Assembly: GCA_025352105.1 (NCBI GenBank)
Contig: JANXUB010000137.1
Location: 1 to 44,730 of the forward strand
Source: Burkholderiales bacterium
GTDB taxonomy: Bacteria > Pseudomonadota > Gammaproteobacteria > Burkholderiales > Casimicrobiaceae
Length of the DNA: 44,730 bases
Direction: 5' to 3'
Positions 1-8,300 of this stretch are shown piece after piece. The translations under genes were made by a program, and so were the position numbers. Position 1 is the first letter of the stretch; each line of letters starts with the position of its first letter. The notes under the pieces were generated by a model. That model did not search any database and was not told the DNA's origin. It saw only the letters and a program-made list of their open reading frames with translations.

Positions 1-2
1 TC

Positions 3-125
3 GAAAACGCTTTCCTTGGGCTCAAGGGCTGGCGAGGTGTCGCCACACGCTATGCAAAGAAAGCGTCTTCATTCCTCGCCATCGTGCAAATTCAATGCGT
101 TATGCTCTGGACTCATATCTTGTGA
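3..125 (+). mobile_element. IS5-type transposase, C-terminal 40 residues (cut by window edge)
   Basis: An open frame enters from the left edge and stops at 123-125. Its translation contains ENAFLGLKGWRGVATRYAKK followed by a hydrophobic stretch ending MLWTHIL. The pattern FExxFxxLKxWRxxATRYxK is the C-terminal end of IS5-superfamily DDE transposases, including the final catalytic Glu region. Only the tail lies in the window, so intactness of the element cannot be judged. I found no convincing terminal inverted repeat downstream. The stretch from 126 to 283 holds no gene that I can support. Confidence 0.75.
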
Positions 126-283
126 CGACAGCGCCTAGCGCCTGAGGGCGAAATCAACGTCGTAAAAAATCTTGATCGAAACATCTTATGACTCTCGCAA
201 ACTCTTTTAAAAGCAATTAGTACGTGAGACGCAGTGAGGCAAGAAAAGCGGACATTTCAGCGCGACCGGTGACGACTGGCGCT

Positions 284-309
284 AAAAAGCCTGCTAGAAG
301 TCGCTTTTT
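284..309 (-). terminator. Candidate terminator hairpin of the BTRD1 remnant
   Basis: AAAAAGC (284-290) and GCTTTTT (303-309) form a 7-bp stem around a 12-nt loop. On the minus strand this lies 12 bp beyond the stop codon of the BTRD1 gene remnant and ends in a T run, as expected for an intrinsic terminator. Confidence 0.5.
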
Positions 310-321
310 GCCAAGCTCGCC

Positions 322-738
322 TCAATACCCGCTCACCCGATCAAGCGTGAATCCGCGCGCGGTCAACGAATCGAATTCGCGCTGGTACTCGCTGCTAGTC
401 ATGCCGTGGCGGGCTACGTATTCGGTAGCGCTTTTGTCCCAAATGGCTGCGTAGCGCGTCTGTCCGTTGACGCGGTAGCCGTTGACGTGTTTTAGGTGGT
501 AGCCCTGGCTGGCGTAGGAGTCAAACGCGGTCTGATAGTCGTTGCTGGAGAGCCCATGGCGTGCCACCCATGCGCCGCTTCCGCCTTTCTGCCATAGCGC
601 GCCGTAGCGGGCATCTGCGCCTGCGGCGTAACCGCTCACCGTGCTCAGACGGAAGCCTTGATGCGCATACTCGTCAAATGCCGCTTGATACTGAGCAGCG
701 CTCAGGCCGTGCCGTGCAACCCACGCGGCGCGAAACTT
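322..738 (-). pseudogene. 5'-truncated BTRD1 (bacterial tandem repeat domain 1) protein remnant
   Basis: The frame carries two complete and one partial copy of a ~45-residue repeat with the signature ARHGLSxxxYQxxFDxYxxQGYxLxxVxGY followed by RYAAIWxK. This is the pattern of bacterial tandem repeat domain 1, found in polyglycine-hydrolase-like and other secreted proteins. Going upstream, the repeat is cut inside its first copy: an in-frame TGA lies at 739-741 immediately before KFRAAWVARHG. No good start codon exists; the first possible one is a GTG at 639, in the middle of a repeat. The 3' end looks natural, with a terminator hairpin after it. I read it as a broken gene that lost its signal peptide and N-terminal domain. 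A functional short form from the internal GTG is possible but unlikely. Confidence 0.65.
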
Positions 739-826
739 TCAATTTCCCCGCTTTGTTTATCTCTAATTCCTTCTCAATTTACCATCCTCTAAGTACACAA
801 CGGAAATCGTACAGGTTCACTCACGC

Positions 827-1759
827 CTATGTCGCAGAAATCAACGCTTCCAGTTTCCCGGCATCCACCGCAAACGCGCGAATTCCCTCGGCTAATTTCT
901 CGGTCGCCATCGCATCGTTGTTAAGCGCGTAGCGGAATGCGGGTTCCGTGGTGTTGAGCTTGAGCGGGGCAATGGCCGCCTTGTCCGGCGGCAACAGTTT
1001 GCGCACGACGGGATCGTTCATGCTCTGCAACTGGTTCAATAAATCTGGCGAAATAGTGAGTAAGTCGCATCCGGCCAACGCGAGAATTTCGCCGACATTG
1101 CGGAAGCTTGCGCCCATGACTTCGGTCTTGTAGTCGTAGTGTTTGAAGTAGGTGTAGATGAAGCGCACCGACTGCACGCCGGGGTCTTCTTCGGCTGTGA
1201 AGTCCTTGCCGTCGCGCTTTTTGTACCAGTCCATGATGCGGCCCACGAAGGGCGAAATCAGCGTGATGTTTCCCTCGGCGCAGGCGGCCGCTTGGATCGG
1301 ACTAAACAACAGCGTCAGGTTGCAGTGAATGCCCTCTTTCTCCAGTACCGTGGCGGCCTGAATGCCTTCCCACGTCGAGGCAATTTTGATCAGCACGCGC
1401 TCCTTGCCGATGCCCGCCGCAGCGTAAAGCGCGATCAGTTCGTGCGCTTTGGCAATCGTCGCCTGCGTGTCAAACGACAGCCGCGCATCGACCTCGGTGG
1501 ACACGCGGCCCGGCACGATTTTGAGTATTTCGAGACCAAAGCGAATCAGCACGCGATCAACAATTTCGCCGACGGCCAGCGCACGATTCTCGGCCACCGT
1601 TTCGCTGAACAACGGCTTGTAAGCATCTTGCTGCACCGCTTTCAAAATCAGAGAAGGATTGGTCGTGGCGTCGCGCGGCGCATAGGCGCGCATCGAATTG
1701 AAATCGCCGGTATCGGCGACCACGGTGGTGAATTGTTTGAGCTGATCGAGCGTATTCAT
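827..1759 (-). CDS. tal: Transaldolase
   Basis: A 310-residue protein of the TalB type (family length about 316). It transfers a dihydroxyacetone unit between sedoheptulose-7-phosphate and glyceraldehyde-3-phosphate in the cytosolic non-oxidative pentose phosphate pathway. Visible family signatures are [12 protein letters not shown] near residue 30, the Schiff-base Lys in [15 protein letters not shown] (Lys about 125) and [12 protein letters not shown]. The start chosen is the ATG giving MNTLDQLKQ, where homology begins; the open frame continues upstream without family resemblance. It is transcribed away from zwf, and the 117 bp between them carry two HexR-like dyads, suggesting shared control of both genes. 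Confidence 0.95.
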   Translation of the reverse strand: MNTLDQLKQFTTVVADTGDFNSMRAYAPRDATTNPSLILKAVQQDAYKPLFSETVAENRALAVGEIVDRVLIRFGLEILKIVPGRVSTEVDARLSFDTQATIAKAHELIALYAAAGIGKERVLIKIASTWEGIQAATVLEKEGIHCNLTLLFSPIQAAACAEGNITLISPFVGRIMDWYKKRDGKDFTAEEDPGVQSVRFIYTYFKHYDYKTEVMGASFRNVGEILALAGCDLLTISPDLLNQLQSMNDPVVRKLLPPDKAAIAPLKLNTTEPAFRYALNNDAMATEKLAEGIRAFAVDAGKLEALISAT

Positions 1760-1810
1760 GAGGATTTCCGTGAAAGCGCGGCTACGGCGCTGTAGTTCAT
1801 ATTGTCGCTG

Positions 1811-1828
1811 TGTAGTCGTGTAACTACG
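1811..1828. promoter_or_regulatory. Dyad in the tal-zwf divergent region (HexR-like, wide spacing)
   Basis: TGTAGT at 1811-1816 and ACTACG at 1823-1828 form an inverted repeat (perfect core GTAGT / ACTAC) with a 6-nt spacer. Half-sites match those of HexR operators, but the spacing is wider than the usual 15-bp site, so binding is less certain than for the neighbouring dyad. Confidence 0.4.
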
Positions 1829-1831
1829 GGT

Positions 1832-1846
1832 TGTTGTTTTACTACA
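1832..1846. promoter_or_regulatory. Candidate HexR operator
   Basis: TGTTGTTTTACTACA is a 15-bp dyad (TGTtGT-N3-ACTACA). It fits the length and shape of the HexR consensus known from gammaproteobacteria (TGTARTWWWWYTACA) with few mismatches. It lies 31-45 bp upstream of the zwf ATG, where a repressor would overlap the promoter. The cognate HexR-like gene is the second gene downstream. Assignment is by pattern only. Confidence 0.55.
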
Positions 1847-1876
1847 TGCATCGTGAATTTCTGCTATTGTTGCAAT

Positions 1877-3334
1877 ATGGAAAGCAATTTTGACCTCGTA
1901 ATTTTCGGTGGCACAGGCGATCTGGCGCTGCGCAAACTCTATCCCGCCTTGTTCCTCGCCGATTGCGATGATCGCCTGCATCCGCAAGGCCGCATCATTG
2001 CCGCAGCGAGGCAGGCGCTGGACGACGCCGCGTTTCGCGCCAAAGTGTCTGAGGCTTTAATGCGCTTCGTGCCAGAGATGGTGCAAGGCGCGCGTGCCGA
2101 ATGTTTGCAACGATTTCTCGCGCGGCTCACGTACTTCGCGCTCGACGTGAATGATGTGAATCAGTATCGTGATTTGAAGAAATCGCTGGACGAACGCGAC
2201 AGCCAAACCGTGTTCTATCTGTCGGTTGGGCCTGCGCTGTTTGCGCCGATTATTGGCGGGTTAAAAGAAGCCGGTTTGAACACGGCGGAAACGCGCATCG
2301 TGCTCGAAAAACCGCTGGGTCGTGATCTCGCCTCATCGCGTCAATTGAACTCGCTGGTGCTCGACGCATTCACCGAATCACAGGTATATCGGATCGACCA
2401 TTACCTCGGTAAAGAGACGGTACAAAACCTGCTCGCGCTGCGTTTCGGCAATACGTTTCTGGAGCCTTTGTGGAACCGCACGTGGGTGAGCGATGTGCAA
2501 ATCACCATCGCAGAAACGGTGGGCGTGGAGACGCGCGGCGAGTTCTATGACGGCACCGGTGCGTTCCGTGACATGGTGCAAAACCACTTGCTGAATCTGC
2601 TCTGCATGACCGCGATGGAGCCACCTTCGAGCCTCGATCCCGACGCGGTTCGCGATGAAAAATTGCAGGTGTTGCGATCACTCAAACCCTGGACGCAGGA
2701 CACCATTCGCGAGAACATCGTGCGCGGTCAATATCGCGCAGGATCGATGGCGGGTGTGCCCGCGCTGGCCTATGTTTCGGAGCAGGGCGTGAGCGCCAGT
2801 TCAAGTACCGAAACCTATGTCGCGCTGCGTGCGGAGTTGTCGAACTGGCGATGGGCGGGCGTGCCGTTTTATCTGCGCACCGGCAAGCGCATGGCTGAGC
2901 GCCGCGCCGAAATCGTCATCAATTTCAAGTCACCACCGCACTCGATTTTTCAGAGCCCGTTGGTGCCGAACCGGCTGGTCATCAAATTGCAGCCGGAAGA
3001 GAGCGTGCGGCTCTACACGATGGCCAAAGCCTCCGGTGATGGCATGCATCTGCGCGAGGTGCATCTTGATCTTGATTTCAAGGAATTTTTTCCGGAGCGC
3101 AGACAGGACGCTTACGAGCGGTTGCTGCTTGATGTATTGCGCGGCAACCCGACGCTCTTTATGCGTCGGGATGAGGCTGACGCGGCGTGGCGTTGGGTGC
3201 AACCGATTCTTGACTATTGGGCGACTGAAGCTGGCCCCCCCATTGGCTATGCGGCTGGCAGCTGGGGGCCGCCTGCGTCGAGCCGCCTCACAGCGCGGGG
3301 CGACACTGCATGGCACGAAGAGCGTAGTGTTTAG
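1877..3334 (+). CDS. zwf: Glucose-6-phosphate 1-dehydrogenase
   Basis: A 485-residue enzyme, normal length for the family, oxidising glucose-6-phosphate to 6-phosphogluconolactone with NAD(P)+ in the cytosol. The Rossmann motif [11 protein letters not shown] lies at residues 10-20, [11 protein letters not shown] follows, and the active-site signature RIDHYLGKE lies near residue 172. The C-terminus ends in the usual AGSWGP block. The ATG at 1877 is chosen because [13 protein letters not shown] starts directly after it; the open frame extends 75 nt upstream without homology. No Shine-Dalgarno is visible, and a TATTGT hexamer ends 6 nt before the ATG, so the mRNA may be leaderless. It is followed after 36 bp by the hexR-like gene, probably one operon. 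Confidence 0.95.
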   Translation: MESNFDLVIFGGTGDLALRKLYPALFLADCDDRLHPQGRIIAAARQALDDAAFRAKVSEALMRFVPEMVQGARAECLQRFLARLTYFALDVNDVNQYRDLKKSLDERDSQTVFYLSVGPALFAPIIGGLKEAGLNTAETRIVLEKPLGRDLASSRQLNSLVLDAFTESQVYRIDHYLGKETVQNLLALRFGNTFLEPLWNRTWVSDVQITIAETVGVETRGEFYDGTGAFRDMVQNHLLNLLCMTAMEPPSSLDPDAVRDEKLQVLRSLKPWTQDTIRENIVRGQYRAGSMAGVPALAYVSEQGVSASSSTETYVALRAELSNWRWAGVPFYLRTGKRMAERRAEIVINFKSPPHSIFQSPLVPNRLVIKLQPEESVRLYTMAKASGDGMHLREVHLDLDFKEFFPERRQDAYERLLLDVLRGNPTLFMRRDEADAAWRWVQPILDYWATEAGPPIGYAAGSWGPPASSRLTARGDTAWHEERSV

Positions 3335-3370
3335 ACGCTTCACGGTCCGGCAAAAAATCAGGAGAAAAAC

Positions 3371-4309
3371 ATGAGTGCAGTCGCCGAAAAGGCAAGCGGT
3401 GATTATTTGGCCTCGTCCGATGCGCTCGTGTCGCGCATCACCGCTGTGCGCCTGTCGCTCAGACCCAGCGAGCAGCGCGTTGCGGCCTATGTGCTGGGCC
3501 AGCCGAACCGTGTCGCACACATGGCGATTGCCGAACTGGCCGAGGCTGTGGGCGTCACCGATCCGACCATCGCGCGCTTCTGTCAAGCCTTGGGATTCAC
3601 TGGCTACAAGGCGTTCAAGGTTGCGCTCGCGAAGAGTCTGGCGACGGGCGTGCCGTACATTCACACGGATGTTTCGGCGCAAGACTCCTGCGCTGACGTC
3701 ATTGCAAAAGTGTTTGACCGCTCGATTGCCACGCTGATTGCGCTGAGGAATCAGGTTGATCCGAAAGTCTTTGAGCGTGCGGCTGACGCCATTGCTGGCG
3801 CGCGTAGAGTAGAGTTCTACGGTGTCGGTAACTCAGGTGTCGTGGCGATGGATGCGCAGCACAAATTCTTTCTGCTCGGCATGCATACCGTTGCCTACAA
3901 CGACCCACACTGGCAGGTGCAGTCAGCTGCACTGTTGACGCCTGAAGATGTCGTGGTGGCCATCTCGCGCACCGGACGTACACGCGACATGATCCAGACC
4001 TGCGACCTTGCGCAACGTGCGGGTGCCACCGTGATTGTCATTACCGAGCGGGCATCGCAATTGGCGAAACTTGCCGATATCGCGCTGGCCGTGGATGTTG
4101 ACGAAGACCCGGATGTGTATTCGCCGATGGTGGGACGGCTGGCGCAACTGGCTTTGGTGGATGCGCTTGCCGTTGCGGTTGCTTTGAAGCGTGGTCCGGA
4201 GTTGCAGGCAACGCTTCGTCGTGCAAAGGAAACATTGGTTGCCAAGCGCGAAAAAGAAGGCGATATGTTGACGCCGCTGACGCTTGCTGCACGCAGTCGA
4301 TGGATTTGA
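3371..4309 (+). CDS. hexR: HexR-like transcriptional regulator (RpiR family, HTH + SIS)
   Basis: A 312-residue RpiR-family regulator. The N-terminal HTH_6 domain (about residues 15-85) contains the block IAELAEAVGVTDPTIARFCQ. The C-terminal SIS sugar-phosphate-binding domain (about 120-265) contains VEFYGVGNSGVVAMDAQHKF and AISRTGRTRDM. HexR of gammaproteobacteria senses 2-keto-3-deoxy-6-phosphogluconate and controls zwf, edd and central carbon genes. The linkage to zwf and the HexR-like boxes in the tal-zwf gap support that assignment. The start is an ATG with AGGAGA 5 nt upstream. Other RpiR subfamilies share the fold, so the effector is inferred from context. Confidence 0.85.
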   Translation: MSAVAEKASGDYLASSDALVSRITAVRLSLRPSEQRVAAYVLGQPNRVAHMAIAELAEAVGVTDPTIARFCQALGFTGYKAFKVALAKSLATGVPYIHTDVSAQDSCADVIAKVFDRSIATLIALRNQVDPKVFERAADAIAGARRVEFYGVGNSGVVAMDAQHKFFLLGMHTVAYNDPHWQVQSAALLTPEDVVVAISRTGRTRDMIQTCDLAQRAGATVIVITERASQLAKLADIALAVDVDEDPDVYSPMVGRLAQLALVDALAVAVALKRGPELQATLRRAKETLVAKREKEGDMLTPLTLAARSRWI

Positions 4310-4367
4310 GGGGATTGAAGCGCCGGCTACTTATACTTCGGCACATGAATCAGCCCGCTCCCGCCCA

Positions 4368-5219
4368 TTGAACGAAGCCGACCGCCACACCATTCGTGAG
4401 CGCCGCGCTGCGCTGAAGCTCAAGCTTCGGAGACGCGGCATGTTTGCGCTACCCAGCCTGTTCACCTTGGGGGCATTGTTTTTTGGCTTCTATGGAATCA
4501 TCCAGGCGATGAATTTTCGCTTCGACTACGCTGCAATTTGCGTGTTTGTCGCAATGGTTCTGGATAGCCTCGATGGACGCGTGGCGCGAATGACAAAAAC
4601 GCAGACTGCGTTTGGCGCAGAGCTCGACAGCCTTGCAGACATGGTGAGCTTTGGTGCAGCTCCTGCTTTGATTGTGTACGAATGGTCGCTCAGTTCGCTA
4701 CCGAGTCCTCGCATCGCGCTGGCTGCTGCGTTTATTTATGCCGCTTGCGCCGCGCTCCGGCTGGCCCGGTTCAATGTGCAAATTAGTGTGGTCGACAAGC
4801 GCTTTTTTAATGGCATGCCGAGCCCTGCGGCGGCGGCTGTCGTGGCCAGCTTTGTACTTTTGATGGACGACCTGGATATTGACGGGACAGCCGTTGCCTG
4901 GTGGGCGTTTGCGATCACGTTGATCTCAGGCATTTCCATGGTGACTACCGCTAAATTTTTTAGCTTTAAATCGATGAGCCGTCGGGGAATTTCATTCACG
5001 GCGCTCGCGATGTTGGCTGTGGGTTTTGGCCTCATGCTCATGCATCCGCCCACGGTAATTTTTGCAGTGTGTGTAACTTATCTGGCGTCCGGTTACGTCG
5101 TTTGGTTATGGCGCGCCACACACAAATCAACGGCGTTCCTGACGGAGGCCGATGGATGCGCCCCGGCAACTATGGAGCCGGTTTCCTTGGTCGACAAGAG
5201 CGACAAACGGGCTGAATAG
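4368..5219 (+). CDS. pssA: CDP-diacylglycerol-serine O-phosphatidyltransferase
   Basis: An integral membrane enzyme making phosphatidylserine from CDP-diacylglycerol and serine, the first step to phosphatidylethanolamine. The CDP-alcohol phosphatidyltransferase signature DG-x2-AR-x8-G-x3-D-x3-D is present (DGRVARM...GAELDSLAD), flanked by hydrophobic segments; an Arg/Lys-rich stretch precedes GMFALPSLFTLGALFFG. The start is uncertain. I use TTG 4368 (283 residues), which keeps the basic N-terminus found in relatives. The frame opens earlier, at TTG 4284, overlapping hexR, while ATG 4440 would drop the basic stretch. An ATG at 4346 in another frame stops after 8 codons. In many Burkholderiales pssA is followed by leuA; here a 5.3-kb minus-strand gene lies between. 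Confidence 0.85.
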   Translation: MNEADRHTIRERRAALKLKLRRRGMFALPSLFTLGALFFGFYGIIQAMNFRFDYAAICVFVAMVLDSLDGRVARMTKTQTAFGAELDSLADMVSFGAAPALIVYEWSLSSLPSPRIALAAAFIYAACAALRLARFNVQISVVDKRFFNGMPSPAAAAVVASFVLLMDDLDIDGTAVAWWAFAITLISGISMVTTAKFFSFKSMSRRGISFTALAMLAVGFGLMLMHPPTVIFAVCVTYLASGYVVWLWRATHKSTAFLTEADGCAPATMEPVSLVDKSDKRAE

Positions 5220-5242
5220 AACGTCTACGCGTTGTGCAACGG

Positions 5243-5274
5243 TGGCGCATCATGAAATGTGGTGCGCCATTTTT
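5243..5274 (+). terminator. Intrinsic terminator after pssA
   Basis: TGGCGCA (5243-5249) pairs with TGCGCCA (5263-5269), extended inward by CA/TG, and is followed by TTTTT (5270-5274). It lies 23 bp after the pssA stop and should end the zwf-hexR-pssA transcript. Confidence 0.75.
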
Positions 5275-5303
5275 AGACACCAAGTTGACACGCTGATTTC
5301 TGG

Positions 5304-5324
5304 CTGACGGGTGATTCCCGTCAG
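5304..5324 (-). terminator. Hairpin beyond the 3' end of the giant IPTL-CTERM gene
   Basis: CTGACGGG (5304-5311) and CCCGTCAG (5317-5324) form a perfect 8-bp stem with a 5-nt loop, about 40 bp beyond the stop of the minus-strand gene. No T run follows on that strand, so terminator function is only possible. A perfect 14-bp palindrome CTCGGAGCTCCGAG lies next to it at 5336-5349. Confidence 0.35.
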
Positions 5325-5363
5325 TCGTATCGATGCTCGGAGCTCCGAGCCCCTTGCCCCTTG

Positions 5364-8300
5364 CTATGGGCGTTTGCCAAATGATCCGGGCGGCAATCTA
5401 AATTGCCGAACTCCGACGTATCCCAGCATCATCAAAAGAGTCAGTAGTAGCAACCCCGATTGGCTCAGCGTCGGCACTGGCACTACCTCTGCCGCAGGCA
5501 CCACCGCTGAGACGCCGGGCCCGCCTTGATCCACGATGCTGCCGTTGACCGCGAGATCATCATCACCAAGGCCGCCGTCAGCAATCGTGAAGGTCGCCGT
5601 GTTACCGGACAAGACCAGATTATTGGTCGCACCCAGCGTGTACCAATGCGCCGCCACCGGGCCGGGTGTTGGGCCGTATTTCCAGTATTGAGCGTTGGCC
5701 GGGAACGGCGTCGGGAACTTAACCGTTACCGTAATCGTGCCTGTGCAGCCGGTCGTTGTGAAGTCAAACAGACCGTCCGGGAAACTCACGCCAGGAGGCG
5801 CGGCTACCGGTGGCCCAACAAAGGCCGTGGTTCCGAATGAGCAGTTGGCTCCGCTGCCAGACAAGGTCGCCGTCGCGATGCCGGTCCCGGTGAACGTGTT
5901 GCCACTAAAGCTGGTTACTGGCACCGGGCACGCGGCTGTCGAGAACGCAAAGTCGCTGCCGTTGGTGGTGAGGCCGTTGTTGGCTTTCACACGGAAGTGA
6001 TAAGTCGTGCCGCAAGTCAGCCCGGACACCACAGCCGACACTCCGGTGTTGACCGCGCCACTTGCCAGGGGGCTTTGCGTCGCGTTGGCAGTGCTACCGT
6101 AAGCAACCGTCGCGCCGTAATCGAAGCTCACGGTTGTCGCCGTGCCATTCGCGCTGACAACGCCGTTTAGCGTTGCCGCCGTCATAGTGATGCTGGTTGC
6201 CGCAGCAGTCGTAGCTATCGGCGCTACGGCGGCGCATGCCGCAGTGGTGTAGGTCAGATCAGCTCCGTTGACAGTCGAACCGACGCCGTTGTTTGCATTG
6301 ACGCGGAAGTGATACGTTGTATTGCAGGTCAGGCCGGACAACAGCGCTGATACAGGCGCGCTAACCGATCCGCTCGACAGAGGGCTTTGCGCTGCTGTCA
6401 GCGGGCTACCGGCACCACCGTAGGCAGTTGTGGTGCCGTAGTCGAAGTTCACGATTGTTGCCGCGCCGTTCGCGCTGACGGTGCCGTTTAACGTAGCCGT
6501 GGTGGTCGTTAGAGCACTTGCTGCAACCGTGATCGCAGCCGGCGCGAGGGCAGCACAAGCGGCCGTTGTGAAGCTCATGTCGCTGCCGTTAATCGTACCG
6601 CCGATGCCGTTGTTTGCGTTGGCGCGGAAGTGATACGTCGTCTTGCAAACCAGGCCGGCCAATGGTGCCGAAACAACCGCATTGACCGCGCCGATCGCAA
6701 GCGGGCTTTGTGTGGCATTGATGGTGTTGCCATACGCTACGGTCGTGCCGTATTCGAAGCTTACGGCTGTGATGGCACCGTTCGCACTGGCCGTGCCGTT
6801 GAGGGTCGCGGCGACCGTGGTGATCGCCGTGGCGGCGGTCGTTGTTACCGTTGGCGCAGCGGCAGGACAGGCGCTGGTGCTGAAGCTCAAGTCCCCGCCA
6901 TTGCTGCTGGTGCCGTTGTTCGCGGTGACGCGGAAGTGATAGGTGGTGTTGCAAGTGAGGCCCGTCAGCGGTGCCGATGCGGCGGCGTTGACGGCGTTGC
7001 TAATCAAAGGGCTCTGTACGGCGGCGATGGATGATCCGTACGCAACCGTCGTGCCGTATTCAAACGTCACCGTCGTGGCTGCGCCGTTCGCGCTTACCGT
7101 TCCATTGAGCGTTGCGCCCGTCACCGCGAGTGCCGTCGCAGCGCTGGTCGCGACTGTGGGTGCGGGGCAAATTGCGGTCGTGAAATTCGCGTCGTTACCG
7201 TTGGTGGTGGCACCGTTGTTCGCTTTCACACGGAAGTGATAAGTGGTGCCGCAAGTCAGCCCGGCCAAGGGAGCCGACACGGCGGCACTTACGGCGCCAC
7301 TGACCAGTGGGCTTTGCGAGGCGTTGACTGTGCTGCCGTAGGCGACGGTCGTGCCGTATTCAAAGCTTACGGTTGTAGCCGCACCGTTGGCGCTGACTGT
7401 GCCGTTCACTGTCGCCGAAGTCATGGTGATGGCAGTCGCACCGTTGGTGGTTGCGCTGGGTGCTCCGGGCGGGCAGGCAGCCGTGGTGAAGCTCAGGTCT
7501 GACCCGCTAACCGTGCCGCCGACGCCATTGTTAGCGTTGGCGCGGAAATGGTAGGTCGTATTACAGGTCAATCCCGTTAACGTCAACGAGACGGGCGCGT
7601 TGATTGAACCACTTGAGAGCGGACTCTGGGTAGCGTTTGCCGGACTGCCGAGTCCTCCGTAGGCGGGAGCACTCAAGCCGAAATCGAACGTCGCGGCAGT
7701 GACTGCGCCGTTCGCGCTGACGGTACCGTTCAATGTCGCCGTGGTCGTGGTGATGCTCGTCGCTGCGGCGCTGGTCGCCGTCGGCGCAACTGGAGCGCAT
7801 ACCGCTGTTGTAAAGCTCAAGTCGCTTCCGTTGATCGTACCGCCCACGCCGTTGTTGGCTTTAACGCGGAAGTGATAGGTCGTGTTGCAGCTAAGTCCGG
7901 ACAACAGCGCTGACACGGGTGCGCCAACCGATCCGCTCGACAGCGGGCTTTGCGCTGCCGTGAGCGGGCTGCCCGCACCCCCGTAGGCGATTGTGGTGCC
8001 GTAGTCGAAGCTCACCGTGGTGTTCGCGCCGTTTGCAGTGACGGTTCCGTTCAGCGTTGCCGTGGTGGCGGTTAGTGCGCTGGCGGCAACGGTGATTGCT
8101 GTGGGAGCGACTGCTGCGCATGCGGCTGTGGTGAAAGTAAGGTCAGCTCCGTTGACCGTCGAACCGACGCCATTGTTGGCGTTGACGCGGTAGTGATACG
8201 TTGTGTTGCAGGTCAGGCCTGCCAACGGCGCGGATACGGCTGATCCCACGGCACTGCCAGGCAGCGGGCTTTGAGTCGCGTTGGCCGTGCTGCCGTACGC

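Noticed and set aside
1139-1795. A 218-codon plus-strand open frame over tal
   Set aside because: Antisense to a certain transaldolase gene, no domain pattern, no ribosome-binding site.
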